A stretch of DNA of 64,000 bases. It comes from GCA-002726655 sp046582185. Its GTDB lineage: Bacteria; Pseudomonadota; Gammaproteobacteria; Pseudomonadales; Azotimanducaceae. Below the pieces are notes generated by a model, which was given only the letters and a program-made list of their open reading frames with translations, did not search any database and was not told the origin of the DNA. Both the position numbers and the translations under genes were made by a program. Every line of letters begins with the position of its first letter. Within the stretch, counting starts at the first letter, position 1. Of this stretch, positions 1-8,140 are shown piece by piece. The stretch lies in the NCBI GenBank assembly GCA_046582185.1, contig JAYGEX010000035.1:1-64000 (forward strand), given 5' to 3'.

Positions 1-866
1 TCATCCCAGACAGCGGCGCCATTTCGTTTTGTGGTTTTAGCGAGTTCGATCAGTTGAAGTACTGCAGCCAAAGGTGATTCGCTGCTAGCGACTGCACCAA
101 CGCCAGCGGCGGCACCTCTTTCGCTGGTGAGCGTAGACATGGCAACCTTCCAACCGGCACCCACCTCGTCGACGCGGTGGTGATCTGGAATCACAAGATC
201 TTCCAGAAAAACCTCATTAAAACCTGATTCACCCGTCATTTTCTGAATAGGTCTAACTGTCACGCCTTCATGCGCCATATCGGCAAGGAAATAGGTAATG
301 CCGTTATACTTGTCGTCCTTGTCATTCCTTGCAAGTAATAGCATCCAACTTGAGATTGCGCCCAGGCTTGTCCAGACTTTGCTGCCGTTGATAATCCAGT
401 TGTCTCCATCTTTAACAGCTGAGGTTTGCAAAGACACAAGGTCAGAACCGGCGCCCGGTTCACTGAAACCCTGACACCAGATCTCTTCTGCAGTGAAGAT
501 GGGGGGTAAGAAGCGCCTTTTCTGCTCTTCAGTGCCATGCACCAACAATGTAGGGGCTGTCATGCCAAGCCCGATCCAATTAATAAAGTAAGGAACCCGT
601 GCTTTTCGTACCTCGGCGCTGGCGATGGCCTGAAACTCGGTGTGGCCGTGTCCGCCATATTCCTTGGCAACGTCTGTCCCAATCAGTTGTGCTTCATGGC
701 ACTTGGCTTGCCAATCACAAAGATAGGTTCGGTGTTCGTGATAGGTGACTTCATATGCATTTTGCGGCAGTGGAACGTTTGTTGGAGGTGGCCGATTCTC
801 ATCTAGCCATCTTTGGCAGTATTCCCTGAACTCGTCCCTTTCGGACTGTGAGCTTTGTTCCGACAT
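1..866 (-). CDS. Acyl-CoA dehydrogenase, partial (3' end outside window)
   Basis: About 288 residues are readable from ATG 866 with no stop before base 1, so the C-terminal part is outside the window. The protein would be a FAD enzyme that introduces an alpha,beta double bond into an acyl-CoA. Visible hallmarks are the flavin-binding stretch WCQGFSEPGAGSDL near residues 127-140, then a conserved core including KVWTSLG and a loop ending GAGWKVAM. The N-terminal helical domain (MSEQSSQSERDEF onward) is also present. It is divergent from the crotonase at 991, and palindromic operator copy 1 lies between them, 52 bp from this start. The family assignment is secure from motifs. The acyl substrate is unknown. 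Confidence 0.9.
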   Translation of the reverse strand, partial: MSEQSSQSERDEFREYCQRWLDENRPPPTNVPLPQNAYEVTYHEHRTYLCDWQAKCHEAQLIGTDVAKEYGGHGHTEFQAIASAEVRKARVPYFINWIGLGMTAPTLLVHGTEEQKRRFLPPIFTAEEIWCQGFSEPGAGSDLVSLQTSAVKDGDNWIINGSKVWTSLGAISSWMLLLARNDKDDKYNGITYFLADMAHEGVTVRPIQKMTGESGFNEVFLEDLVIPDHHRVDEVGAGWKVAMSTLTSERGAAAGVGAVASSESPLAAVLQLIELAKTTKRNGAAVWD

Positions 867-917
867 ATTCTCAACCAGCGGTAGTTTCAACCCGTATGCT
901 GCCATGAGTTCGCGTCT

Positions 918-941
918 AAAACAATCATGTGTGACTGTTTT
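918..941. promoter_or_regulatory. Operator copy 1 of the 24-bp palindrome
   Basis: Half-sites AAAACAATCA and TGACTGTTTT are separated by TGTG. The site lies midway between the divergent acyl-CoA dehydrogenase (52 bp) and crotonase (50 bp) starts, so one protein bound here could control both. A GTGACT hexamer in the right arm followed 16 bp later by TATGGT could be a promoter for the crotonase. Confidence 0.8.
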
Positions 942-990
942 AATAATTCTGCTATGGTTTGTCACTTGTTTGTTTAACAGAGGTGCCAGA

Positions 991-1830
991 ATGCCAGACT
1001 TCAAAACCATTCGATACGAGGGCGTATCCAACGGCGTAGCCCGTATTGTGCTTGCACGTGAAAAATCAAGAAATGCACAAGATAAAGCGATGATCTATGA
1101 GCTGAATGAGGCATTTGATCTTGCCGCTCAGGATGATGATGCCAACGTAATCGTATTGGCGGCAGATGGTCCCCATTTCTCTTCAGGTCACGATCTCAGA
1201 GATCGAAGTAAGATTTCGGATTTCAAAACCGTCAGTAATTGGGGTGGTTTCTCGAAGCCAGGGTCGGAAGGTTCCATGGCGGTTGAGCAGGAGATCTATC
1301 TTGGCATGTGCTGGCGGTGGCGAAATTTGCCGAAACCCATCATCGCGGAGGTTCAGGGCAAAGTCATCGCTGGTGGGCTGATGCTGGTCTGGGTCTGTGA
1401 CATGATCATTGCAAGTGACGATGCCACCTTCGCTGACCCTGTTGTTGCATTCGGGGTAAACGGCGTCGAATACTTTGCTCATCCCTGGGAAGTTGGCATA
1501 CGAAAGGCCAAGGAGATGCTATTTACTGGCGAGCCCGTGTCTGCCGAGGAAGCGAAGTCACTGGGTATGGTGAATCATGTCGTGCCAAGAAACAACCTGA
1601 CAAAGTTTACGACCGATATGGCGGAACACATTGCAAAGCGACCAAGTATGGGGCTAAAACTGGCGAAACAGTCAGTCAACCAGATGCAGGACAGTCAGGG
1701 ACTGTGGCCTGCTCTCCAGGCTGCCATGACACTTCAACAATTGGGGCATGCCAACAACTACCAGATTCATGGTATGGCAGTTGACCCAAAGGGTGCGGAA
1801 ATCATCATGGCCCAGGCGAAAAAGAAGTAG
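991..1830 (+). CDS. Crotonase-fold (enoyl-CoA hydratase/isomerase family) protein
   Basis: 279 residues from ATG 991. A longer upstream frame exists, but crotonase homology begins at MPDFKTI and upstream residues would cross the operator. The CoA oxyanion-hole segments FSSGHDL (about 63-69) and GKVIAGGL (123-130) are clear. The two glutamates that activate water in classical hydratases appear replaced: the position after AGGL is Met131, and the position in the FADP segment is Val151. A standard hydratase reaction is therefore doubtful. Isomerase, hydrolase or C-C lyase chemistry is possible. Divergent from the acyl-CoA dehydrogenase and sharing operator copy 1. Confidence 0.88.
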   Translation: MPDFKTIRYEGVSNGVARIVLAREKSRNAQDKAMIYELNEAFDLAAQDDDANVIVLAADGPHFSSGHDLRDRSKISDFKTVSNWGGFSKPGSEGSMAVEQEIYLGMCWRWRNLPKPIIAEVQGKVIAGGLMLVWVCDMIIASDDATFADPVVAFGVNGVEYFAHPWEVGIRKAKEMLFTGEPVSAEEAKSLGMVNHVVPRNNLTKFTTDMAEHIAKRPSMGLKLAKQSVNQMQDSQGLWPALQAAMTLQQLGHANNYQIHGMAVDPKGAEIIMAQAKKK

Positions 1831-1847
1831 TTTTTCTTTTTGGCCAT

Positions 1848-1882
1848 TAAGTGCCCCTATTCTGACCAAATAAGGGTGCTTA
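1848..1882. terminator. Stem-loop between convergent genes, possible bidirectional terminator
   Basis: An imperfect inverted repeat (TAAGTGCCCCTATT against AATAAGGGTGCTTA, about 11 of 14 positions pairing) lies between the crotonase end and the carotenoid-oxygenase end. It reaches into the latter's TAA stop. A T-rich run sits just before it on the + strand. The position fits termination from both sides, but it is not a textbook intrinsic terminator. Confidence 0.4.
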
Positions 1883-3340
1883 AGTTACATCGCAAAAAAC
1901 CTTGTCAGTGAAGAATCCATGGAACTGGTGAGGCACATGATGCTTCAGCTTGAGATTACACACCTGGTTGTTGAGATCATTTGCCTGATATATCTGCAGC
2001 TCGCTCTTGTGCTCAAAAGCGTTGTAGACAACTTCAAGCACGTAACCATCCCCTTCACCAGATGCATCCGTCGCGGCTGCAAACATAGGCTCTGAGCCGT
2101 AGTAGCCTGGGGGCAGGGTGACGAGCTGTGCATCACCGTCGAAGGTGATTCGCTGAATTGCATTGAAAAAACTGTGTGCGCCATTGTCGACGGAGCATGC
2201 CGTATAGTTCACCTCATTTCGCTGACCCAGCATCTTATTGTTAAAGGTTGGAAACTCGCTCTCCACTTCTGTCACTTTCTCGGTGGTCATTGTTCCTGTT
2301 GCCATATTAAGCCGGTATCGGAGGTAGGTCCCCCCGCCAAATCGCTTGTCAGGATTGAACACGTCCGAGAGGGTATTGTTGGCTTCGAAATTGTCGGCGA
2401 ACATTCCATCGACGATAATCTCGTCACCTTCCTCAAAGGAATTACCAAAATGAATGATGGCACCAGGATCTGATTCAAATGTTTTTACGATTTCGAAACT
2501 TTCCAGATCGACGACAATGACCTTTAGTGGAATAGAAGGATCAAATCTAATCTGATCTGAAATGGTCTTGCTACCTATAATAACCGGCAGCATATTGCTA
2601 AAGACAATCGAGCCGACAAAGAAAATGGCATGCCGATCGGTCATGGCAAAGTCGTGACAGAAAGGGAAGCTTGACAGTGGTACCTGCGCTTTCTTGAACA
2701 ATTTTCCTTCGGGATTAATTCGGTACATGTTGATGCAGGCCTTGAGCCCACTTAAGCCAAATCCAGCAATGCCCGCACCGAAGTTAATGTAGTCGCCGGT
2801 TTTTGGATGGATTTTGCCATGTGCGCTAAATACCATGCCGGCATCGAGTTGCCCGTCATAGTTAAATTCACCCACAGTTTCAAGGTTCGAGGGATCCAGC
2901 TTCCAGGGTTTGCCGCCTTCGTTGAGCGCTAACAAGTGACCTCCATGAAAGACGCTGCTTGTGTTTGCAGGATTTGCAGGCCTCTTCAGGAAATTCGAGA
3001 AGAATCCGCCAGGAATCTGTGTGCCGAATCCTCGATAAAGGACTTTCTGTGCTGCTGTTTCTTCGACATATTTCGGTGTTCGGACATATCGATTCTTGAA
3101 ATGTGCCTTGCCGTTATCGAACGAGAAGGCGCACAGCATACCGTCTCCATCAAACCAGTGGCCGAAAGGCTGGCTACCAATCTTTTGTCGTCCTGGGCCA
3201 TTTCGAAAGAAAGTACCCCGGAGGTTCGTTGGTATTTCTCCTTCCATATCAGTTAGCGAGTAGCTGTACTCCTCTTCGAGGTTTTCCAGACCACCGTGAC
3301 AGGTGGGTGCTTCATTCATGCCTTGGGTTTGAACGCTCAA
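1880..3340 (-). CDS. Carotenoid oxygenase family (RPE65/lignostilbene-dioxygenase type) protein, copy 1
   Basis: 486 residues; non-heme Fe(II) dioxygenase of the seven-bladed propeller family that cleaves conjugated C=C bonds in carotenoids, apocarotenoids or stilbenes. The four iron-binding histidines can be assigned to SAHGKIHP, FCHDFAM, IHFGNSFEEGDE and the C-terminal HQFHGFF. The family's WFDGDGM motif is near residue 63. The start is TTG at 3340, supported by GCGGAG about 7 bases upstream; an ATG at 3319 is the alternative. No signal peptide, so cytoplasmic. Last gene of the Rieske-SnoaL-carotenoid oxygenase operon driven from operator copy 2. Substrate unknown. Confidence 0.9.
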   Translation of the reverse strand: MSVQTQGMNEAPTCHGGLENLEEEYSYSLTDMEGEIPTNLRGTFFRNGPGRQKIGSQPFGHWFDGDGMLCAFSFDNGKAHFKNRYVRTPKYVEETAAQKVLYRGFGTQIPGGFFSNFLKRPANPANTSSVFHGGHLLALNEGGKPWKLDPSNLETVGEFNYDGQLDAGMVFSAHGKIHPKTGDYINFGAGIAGFGLSGLKACINMYRINPEGKLFKKAQVPLSSFPFCHDFAMTDRHAIFFVGSIVFSNMLPVIIGSKTISDQIRFDPSIPLKVIVVDLESFEIVKTFESDPGAIIHFGNSFEEGDEIIVDGMFADNFEANNTLSDVFNPDKRFGGGTYLRYRLNMATGTMTTEKVTEVESEFPTFNNKMLGQRNEVNYTACSVDNGAHSFFNAIQRITFDGDAQLVTLPPGYYGSEPMFAAATDASGEGDGYVLEVVYNAFEHKSELQIYQANDLNNQVCNLKLKHHVPHQFHGFFTDKVFCDVT

Positions 3341-3444
3341 GTTTTGTCTCCGCTTTTTTCGTTATCATTTGTGGTTCGGTAGTCTCCGAACTTACCTTCT
3401 CGTTTGCTCAAGTCGACTTGCGACCTTGTCATCTCATCGTGCCA

Positions 3445-3969
3445 TCAGGATTCTTTTTTATATTTTTCCGGTTGGTTGATCATATCCTGTTCTCCCCGAC
3501 CACCCTTAATGGCAGCAGGGTTGAGTATAAAGAAAAAATTGTCCGCTGCTGGTTTGGTAGAGGTCCAGTCGTTGACTTCACTGCGAAATGCGATCTTCCA
3601 GATGCCGTCCCGTTTCTCGTAACGGTCGATGTAGCGGCCACCAACCCAGAAATCTTCTTTGTCGCCATTGTTCGCGGTGGTTCTGTGAAATGCGATGAAA
3701 TAGTGTTCACCGTGGGCGACATCACCATCGACTTCGATCAACGACTGGCCAAGCATGTGTTGATTGGCATCGTGGGCCCTTAGCGCATCCATTGCGAATT
3801 TAACAAAACCATCCGGTCCACCTTCATAGAAGCCCCGGCTTTCAACGGCGTCATCAAAGTACACCGAGCGTAGCAGCTCAGGGTCAAGACGGTCGAGTGC
3901 ACGGCAGTAAATTGCCGCAAGGTCTGTACATTGCTGTCGGTCAAGAAGTTTCTGTATCGGGTCGCTCAT
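3445..3969 (-). CDS. SnoaL/NTF2-like fold protein, copy 1
   Basis: 174 residues with the pattern of the SnoaL-like domain common beside ring-hydroxylating oxygenases: LLDRQQCTDLAAIYCRALDRLD at the start, a central HMLGQSLIEVDGD strand, and the terminal YIDRYEKRDGIWKI hairpin. Family members act as dehydratases or isomerases, or as small subunits with no catalysis. The start codon directly follows the stop of the Rieske gene, so the pair is translationally coupled. It could be a dehydratase acting on the hydroxylated product or a beta-subunit-like partner. Confidence 0.82.
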   Translation of the reverse strand: MSDPIQKLLDRQQCTDLAAIYCRALDRLDPELLRSVYFDDAVESRGFYEGGPDGFVKFAMDALRAHDANQHMLGQSLIEVDGDVAHGEHYFIAFHRTTANNGDKEDFWVGGRYIDRYEKRDGIWKIAFRSEVNDWTSTKPAADNFFFILNPAAIKGGRGEQDMINQPEKYKKES

Positions 3970-5148
3970 CTATCCGGTCCTGAACAACTTTTCGAGATCA
4001 TCATCTTCTGTCTCCAGCAGGGTATCCACCCACTGGTGGAAGTCGTGACCGCCGCCCTCATTCCTGCCAAATAGCACATGATCTTTTGCACCGGTTTGCA
4101 GTGCCTTCTGTTGTTTGATACCCGTTGCATAGTCTTCTTCCTGCACCACGTAGCGCAGGAATTCAAATTGTTGACGCGCTGCTGCTGCCCGCTCTTCGTC
4201 AGGTTCTTCTTCCATCAAATAATTCTGGACAGTGTAGGATGTTTGCGGCGTATCACCGGGAAACAACTGCGAGATCATCACTGCTCGTCCGCCACCATCA
4301 AAACCAGCGATTGATACGTGGGGGAAAATTGTCCAGACACCGGATATGAGGTGTTGGGTTGGCCATTCATTGTCCGGCAGGTCTTCATAGGCTTCCAGGG
4401 ATAGATCCGGGCCGGACACCCGCTGGTGCGGACCCCATTTGTAGTAAAGCGCCTTGTTAGGAAAGTCAGCGCCAAAAGTGTTCTTATGCAGGATCGGTAG
4501 ATGATAGAGATCCATATAGCCGTCATAGGCAATTTTCCAGTTTGGTCCCTGAATAGTCTGGCTGGCGAAATGATGCCAGGTTTCGAATCCAAAGTGACCG
4601 AGCAATTCATCATACCCTGATAGAAAGACGCCAATATCCAGAGTCGAGCGGGGGTCTGTAGTGACCCAGATGAGACCGGCACGTTCAAGACAGGGTAACT
4701 CCGTCAGGCCGTAGCAGCTCTTGTCGATATCACCGAAGTCTTTGTTGGAGAGAATGCCAATGAGCTCGCCTTCCCGATTGTATGACCAGGCGTGGTACGG
4801 GCAGGTGAATCGATGTGTGTTGCCTTTGCCAGCTGTCATTACCTGTGAGCCTCTATGGCTGCACATGTTGACGAAAGCCTTCACCGCCCCATTGTCAGTC
4901 CGAACGATGAGCACGGGAGTACCGCCAGCATCCATTGCCTTGTAATCACCCGGTTTCTGAAGCTCTGCCGTCATGGCGAGCATTAATGGCATGCGGCGAA
5001 ATACCTTGTCCATCTCTGCTTTCCAACGTTCTTCGTCATAGTAGTGAGATGCAGGTACTCGACAGACATCAGGTTTTTGATCAATGGTGCCAGCTCTTGC
5101 ATGGGCCAGGCTGTGCCGCGCCATTTCAATCAACTGTGATCGGGACAA
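3970..5148 (-). CDS. Rieske non-heme iron oxygenase, alpha subunit (RHO1)
   Basis: 392 residues. The N-terminal Rieske [2Fe-2S] domain shows C96-x-H98 and C116-x2-H119. The catalytic domain has the mononuclear iron site DxxYHxxxxH with H216 and H221 and bridging acidic D213. It would use O2 and two electrons to hydroxylate or demethylate an aromatic or alicyclic substrate. No beta subunit, ferredoxin or reductase is encoded nearby. First gene of a three-gene operon (Rieske, SnoaL, carotenoid oxygenase), with operator copy 2 located 36 bp upstream. Family certain; substrate unknown. Confidence 0.93.
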   Translation of the reverse strand: MSRSQLIEMARHSLAHARAGTIDQKPDVCRVPASHYYDEERWKAEMDKVFRRMPLMLAMTAELQKPGDYKAMDAGGTPVLIVRTDNGAVKAFVNMCSHRGSQVMTAGKGNTHRFTCPYHAWSYNREGELIGILSNKDFGDIDKSCYGLTELPCLERAGLIWVTTDPRSTLDIGVFLSGYDELLGHFGFETWHHFASQTIQGPNWKIAYDGYMDLYHLPILHKNTFGADFPNKALYYKWGPHQRVSGPDLSLEAYEDLPDNEWPTQHLISGVWTIFPHVSIAGFDGGGRAVMISQLFPGDTPQTSYTVQNYLMEEEPDEERAAAARQQFEFLRYVVQEEDYATGIKQQKALQTGAKDHVLFGRNEGGGHDFHQWVDTLLETEDDDLEKLFRTG

Positions 5149-5184
5149 TTCTGATCTCCTTCTAAATTATTGACTGTGCAGCGA

Positions 5185-5208
5185 TAAACAGTCAGGCTTG
5201 ACGGTTTC
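5185..5208. promoter_or_regulatory. Operator copy 2 of the 24-bp palindrome
   Basis: Half-sites TAAACAGTCA and TGACGGTTTC with spacer GGCT. It lies in the 90-bp gap between the divergent RHO1 start (36 bp) and SDR start (30 bp). It should control the RHO1 operon and the SDR/enone-reductase pair together. Confidence 0.8.
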
Positions 5209-5238
5209 TTTAACATAACAAATTTATTAAGGAATAAC

Positions 5239-5994
5239 ATGCTTGAAGAACTTTTTGGCCTCAAAGGTGAAACAGCTGTTGTGACCGGCGCTGGGCGGGG
5301 TATCGGTGAAGGAATCGCCAAGGTATTGGCAGGTGCAGGTGCTAATGTGGTCTGCGCGGCGCGTCGGACGGATGAAATTGAGCGGGTGGCGACTGAAATC
5401 CGCGAATCAGGCGGCAATGCGATCGCCTGTACAACAGATGTCACAGATGAAAGCGCGGTTCGCGATTTGGCGCAGAGTGCCGTGAATGAATTCGGCGGAT
5501 TACATATGTGGGTCAACAACGCAGGGGGCTCGCCAATTCAGGCACCGCTCATTGAACTACCCCGTGAAGAGTGGGATAACACATTATCGCTGAACCTGAC
5601 TGCGGTCTGGCTCTGTACAAAAATTGCCGCTGAATTCATGGAAACTGGCAGGGTCCTCAATATTTCGTCTCTTGCTGCGGAAGATGTGTTTGCCGGCAGT
5701 GGTCACTATTCAGCGGCCAAGGCGGGTGTGAACATGCTGACACAGACATTTGCAAAGGAGCTTGGCCCTAGAGTGAGAGTGAACTGCGTGATGCCAGGTG
5801 CGGTACCAACTGAGATTATGATGAAGGCGCTCAATCTGAAGGACGAAGACCTGTCAGGGTTGGAAAAGATGCTGAGGTTGCCATCAGGCCGTCTGGGCAC
5901 GCCGCGTGATCTGGGCGCCGCAGCCTTGTATCTGCTTTCACCAGCAGCGCAATGGGTCACTGGTCAGAATATTAGAGTGTCGGGAGGGGCATAG
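5239..5994 (+). CDS. SDR family oxidoreductase, copy 1
   Basis: 251 residues; classical short-chain dehydrogenase with cofactor motif TGAGRGIG near residue 19, NNAG at about 92, Ser in NISS, and catalytic HYSAAK (YxxxK). Arg residues after the second strand (AARRTDE) favour NADP(H). It interconverts an alcohol and a ketone. It is close in sequence to the SDR at 31168, sharing GRGIGE and AARRT-EIE blocks, so the two are probably paralogues. Two bases separate it from the downstream enone-reductase-like gene, and the pair is driven from operator copy 2. Confidence 0.92.
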   Translation: MLEELFGLKGETAVVTGAGRGIGEGIAKVLAGAGANVVCAARRTDEIERVATEIRESGGNAIACTTDVTDESAVRDLAQSAVNEFGGLHMWVNNAGGSPIQAPLIELPREEWDNTLSLNLTAVWLCTKIAAEFMETGRVLNISSLAAEDVFAGSGHYSAAKAGVNMLTQTFAKELGPRVRVNCVMPGAVPTEIMMKALNLKDEDLSGLEKMLRLPSGRLGTPRDLGAAALYLLSPAAQWVTGQNIRVSGGA

Positions 5995-5996
5995 TT

Positions 5997-6995
5997 ATGA
6001 TGAATAAAAAAGCAGTTCTGGTTTCTCGCCCGGAAGGTAACATGAGTGAGTCGAACTTTAAGATTGTTGAAGAAGAGTTGGGTGAATTGCCTGATGGACA
6101 CGTGCTTTTACAGGTTGAGCACTTGTCAATTGATGCCTTTATTCGAACCATGCTGGACGAGCGTGAAGGACACCATGGCAGTATAGCGCTAGATTCACCT
6201 GTGATTGCCCTTGGTACCGCGAGAGTAATGGAAAGTAAGTTCGATGGACTCAATCAGGGCGACGCCGTATTTGGACCGCTGGGGGCGCAATCCTATGTAC
6301 AGCTACCAGGGGAAATGTTCAGGGTGCTGGACGAGTCAGACCAACCCGCCAGAGTGTATTTGGGTGCGCTGGGTATGACCACTGGTTTAACAGCTTATAG
6401 CGGCATGATTAATGTTGGGGAGGCGAGTCAGGGCGATGTCATTGTTGTGTCTGCAGCAGCCGGTGCAGTGGGTTCTATTGCCTGTCAGATTGGAAAGATA
6501 AAGGGTGGCACGGTAATCGGGATTGCAGGTGGCGCTCACAAGTGCGACTTTCTGTTGAATGAAATTGGCTGTGATTTTGCAATTGATTACAAGGCGGATG
6601 ACATCGGTGCCAAACTTGATGAATATGCGCCTGATGGTGTGAACCTCTTTTTTGACAGTGTCGGTGGTGAACTGCTTGACCTGGTGTTAGATCGTCTGAC
6701 CAAAGCCGCAAGAGTCGTTATTTGCGGCGCAATATCGCAATATGATCACCTGGATGATGTAGCAGGTCCTTCGCTATATCTCCGATTAGCCGAACGTAAT
6801 TCGAGTATGCGGGGTTTTACGGTAGATCACTATATGTCTGAATTTCCAAATATGGAGTCAGATATTTCCGGATGGCTTATTGATGGTTCATTGAAGATGC
6901 CCGAGCAGATTGAAGAGGGCATCGATAAGTTTCCAGCGGCATTGTGTATGTTGTTCAACGGTGGGCACACAGGTAAACTGTTAGTCGCCCCCTAG
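5997..6995 (+). CDS. Zinc-independent MDR family NADP-dependent oxidoreductase (alkenal/enone reductase type)
   Basis: 332 residues. The protein resembles the leukotriene B4 dehydrogenase / curcumin reductase branch of the medium-chain dehydrogenase superfamily, which reduces C=C next to a carbonyl. The nucleotide-binding motif AAAGAVGS is near residue 160, the start KAVLVSRPEG is typical, and no zinc ligands are seen. Start at the first of two adjacent ATGs (5997, 6000), preceded by GGGAGGGG. With the upstream SDR it could form an alcohol-to-saturated-ketone step. The exact substrate cannot be inferred. Confidence 0.88.
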   Translation: MMNKKAVLVSRPEGNMSESNFKIVEEELGELPDGHVLLQVEHLSIDAFIRTMLDEREGHHGSIALDSPVIALGTARVMESKFDGLNQGDAVFGPLGAQSYVQLPGEMFRVLDESDQPARVYLGALGMTTGLTAYSGMINVGEASQGDVIVVSAAAGAVGSIACQIGKIKGGTVIGIAGGAHKCDFLLNEIGCDFAIDYKADDIGAKLDEYAPDGVNLFFDSVGGELLDLVLDRLTKAARVVICGAISQYDHLDDVAGPSLYLRLAERNSSMRGFTVDHYMSEFPNMESDISGWLIDGSLKMPEQIEEGIDKFPAALCMLFNGGHTGKLLVAP

Positions 6996-7029
6996 TTAGA
7001 TTATCGTTGGGCGCGACCATGTAACGCAT

Positions 7030-7064
7030 TCGATATGAGCAGTTGGTTTAACTGCTCATATCGA
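7030..7064. terminator. Perfect 15-bp hairpin, bidirectional terminator
   Basis: The arms TCGATATGAGCAGTT and AACTGCTCATATCGA pair perfectly around a 5-base loop (7045-7049). The hairpin sits between the convergent enone-reductase and alcohol dehydrogenase genes. Its right arm and loop contain the last codons and the stop codon of the alcohol dehydrogenase. No long U-run follows on either strand, so it may work as a processing or stalling hairpin instead. Confidence 0.65.
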
Positions 7065-8025
7065 TGATGACCTTACATTGGCTTGTTGGCTGTCGAAGCG
7101 CTTCGAAGATCTTGGGAACTTGTTCAAGTTTCACGACATCGGTCACCATAGCTTCGGCGTTGATTCGGCCGGCCACCATCATTTCGATGGCGAATTCAAA
7201 ATCTTCCTTGTCGTAACCAACAGCCCATTGGATTCGTAGCTCTTTGATAAAGGCTATCAGCGGAACAATAGTATCCGGATTGTCGCAAACACCAATACCC
7301 ATGATTAATCCTCGCTTTGGTGCGCGCGCAACACATTCCTGCATCAAACCAACGGCGCCCACGCATTCAAACTGGACTTCGGGCTCGCCGTTTGTAATTT
7401 CTCGAAATGCTGCCCCGACATCCTGATCGGGATCGACGAAATGCTCGAATCCAAACTGCCTGGCCATTTCGACCCTAGCAGGTGACCGCTCGCTAATCAC
7501 GATGTGGCGCGCACCAAAGAACTTGCACCAGATTGCGCACGTTAGGCCAATGGGACCAGCGCCGATGATAAGTATATTTTTTTCGCTGACTGAACCGGCC
7601 ATCTTTACGGAGTGAAGGCCTACCGCAAGGGGTTCAACGAGAGCGCCGCTCTGATCATCGATCTGATCCGGCAATTTCACCACCAGGTCGTAGCCCACCT
7701 TGACATACTCGCTGTAAGCGCCAGTAATAGCACCTAGTCCTATAGTTTTGTCGCCGATGAATGGCAGTGAAGTCACCCGGTCTCCCAGGCTGAACTCACC
7801 GTCGCTTAACTCGCTGCCAATTTCAACGATTTCTCCTGAGAACTCGTGTCCAAAAATCGTATTGGGCGGTGCCATGAATGCGCCCTGACGAGAGGCATGA
7901 ATGTCGGTACCGCAGATACCACAGCGACTCACTTTCACCAGCATTTCGTCTGCTTCGATGATGGGTTTGTCCACTTCCTGAATTTGGAGTGGTTCACCGG
8001 GTTTGTTAAATACTGCAGCTTTCAT
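7048..8025 (-). CDS. Zinc-type alcohol dehydrogenase (MDR superfamily)
   Basis: 325 residues. Catalytic-zinc ligands are visible in CGICGTDIH (about 36-44) and GHEFSGE (about 59-65), and the NAD-binding motif GAGPIGL is near residue 151. Sorbitol/threonine-dehydrogenase-like members usually carry a four-cysteine structural-zinc lobe after the GHE motif. Here that region reads SLPFIGDKTIGLGAITGAYSEY and lacks the cysteines, and the protein is short for the group. It likely oxidises a secondary alcohol. Upstream is a perfect tandem repeat at 8054-8076 rather than the palindromic operator, suggesting different control. Confidence 0.9.
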   Translation of the reverse strand: MKAAVFNKPGEPLQIQEVDKPIIEADEMLVKVSRCGICGTDIHASRQGAFMAPPNTIFGHEFSGEIVEIGSELSDGEFSLGDRVTSLPFIGDKTIGLGAITGAYSEYVKVGYDLVVKLPDQIDDQSGALVEPLAVGLHSVKMAGSVSEKNILIIGAGPIGLTCAIWCKFFGARHIVISERSPARVEMARQFGFEHFVDPDQDVGAAFREITNGEPEVQFECVGAVGLMQECVARAPKRGLIMGIGVCDNPDTIVPLIAFIKELRIQWAVGYDKEDFEFAIEMMVAGRINAEAMVTDVVKLEQVPKIFEALRQPTSQCKVIIDMSS

Positions 8026-8053
8026 GAATCTTCTCCGTCATTGTATGGATTGG

Positions 8054-8076
8054 GTTGCACCTTGTGTTGCACCTTG
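8054..8076. repeat. Tandem direct repeat upstream of alcohol dehydrogenase
   Basis: The 11-mer GTTGCACCTTG occurs twice with a 12-bp period, 29 bp upstream of the alcohol dehydrogenase start. Direct repeats about one helical turn apart often bind activators on one DNA face, but no factor can be assigned. Confidence 0.5.
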
Positions 8077-8140
8077 ATGGCATCACTAACATCGCTGGTC
8101 ATTGAATAAATGCCTTTATCGCGCCTGCTTTCAAATGTGG

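Noticed and set aside
3409..3420. 12-bp palindrome CAAGTCGACTTG between SnoaL copy 1 and carotenoid oxygenase copy 1
   Set aside because: It lies inside an operon, lacks a second copy, and does not match the island consensus.
3103..3783. 226-codon + frame across the end of carotenoid oxygenase copy 1 and SnoaL copy 1
   Set aside because: Antisense to two well-supported genes with no domain pattern and no start context.
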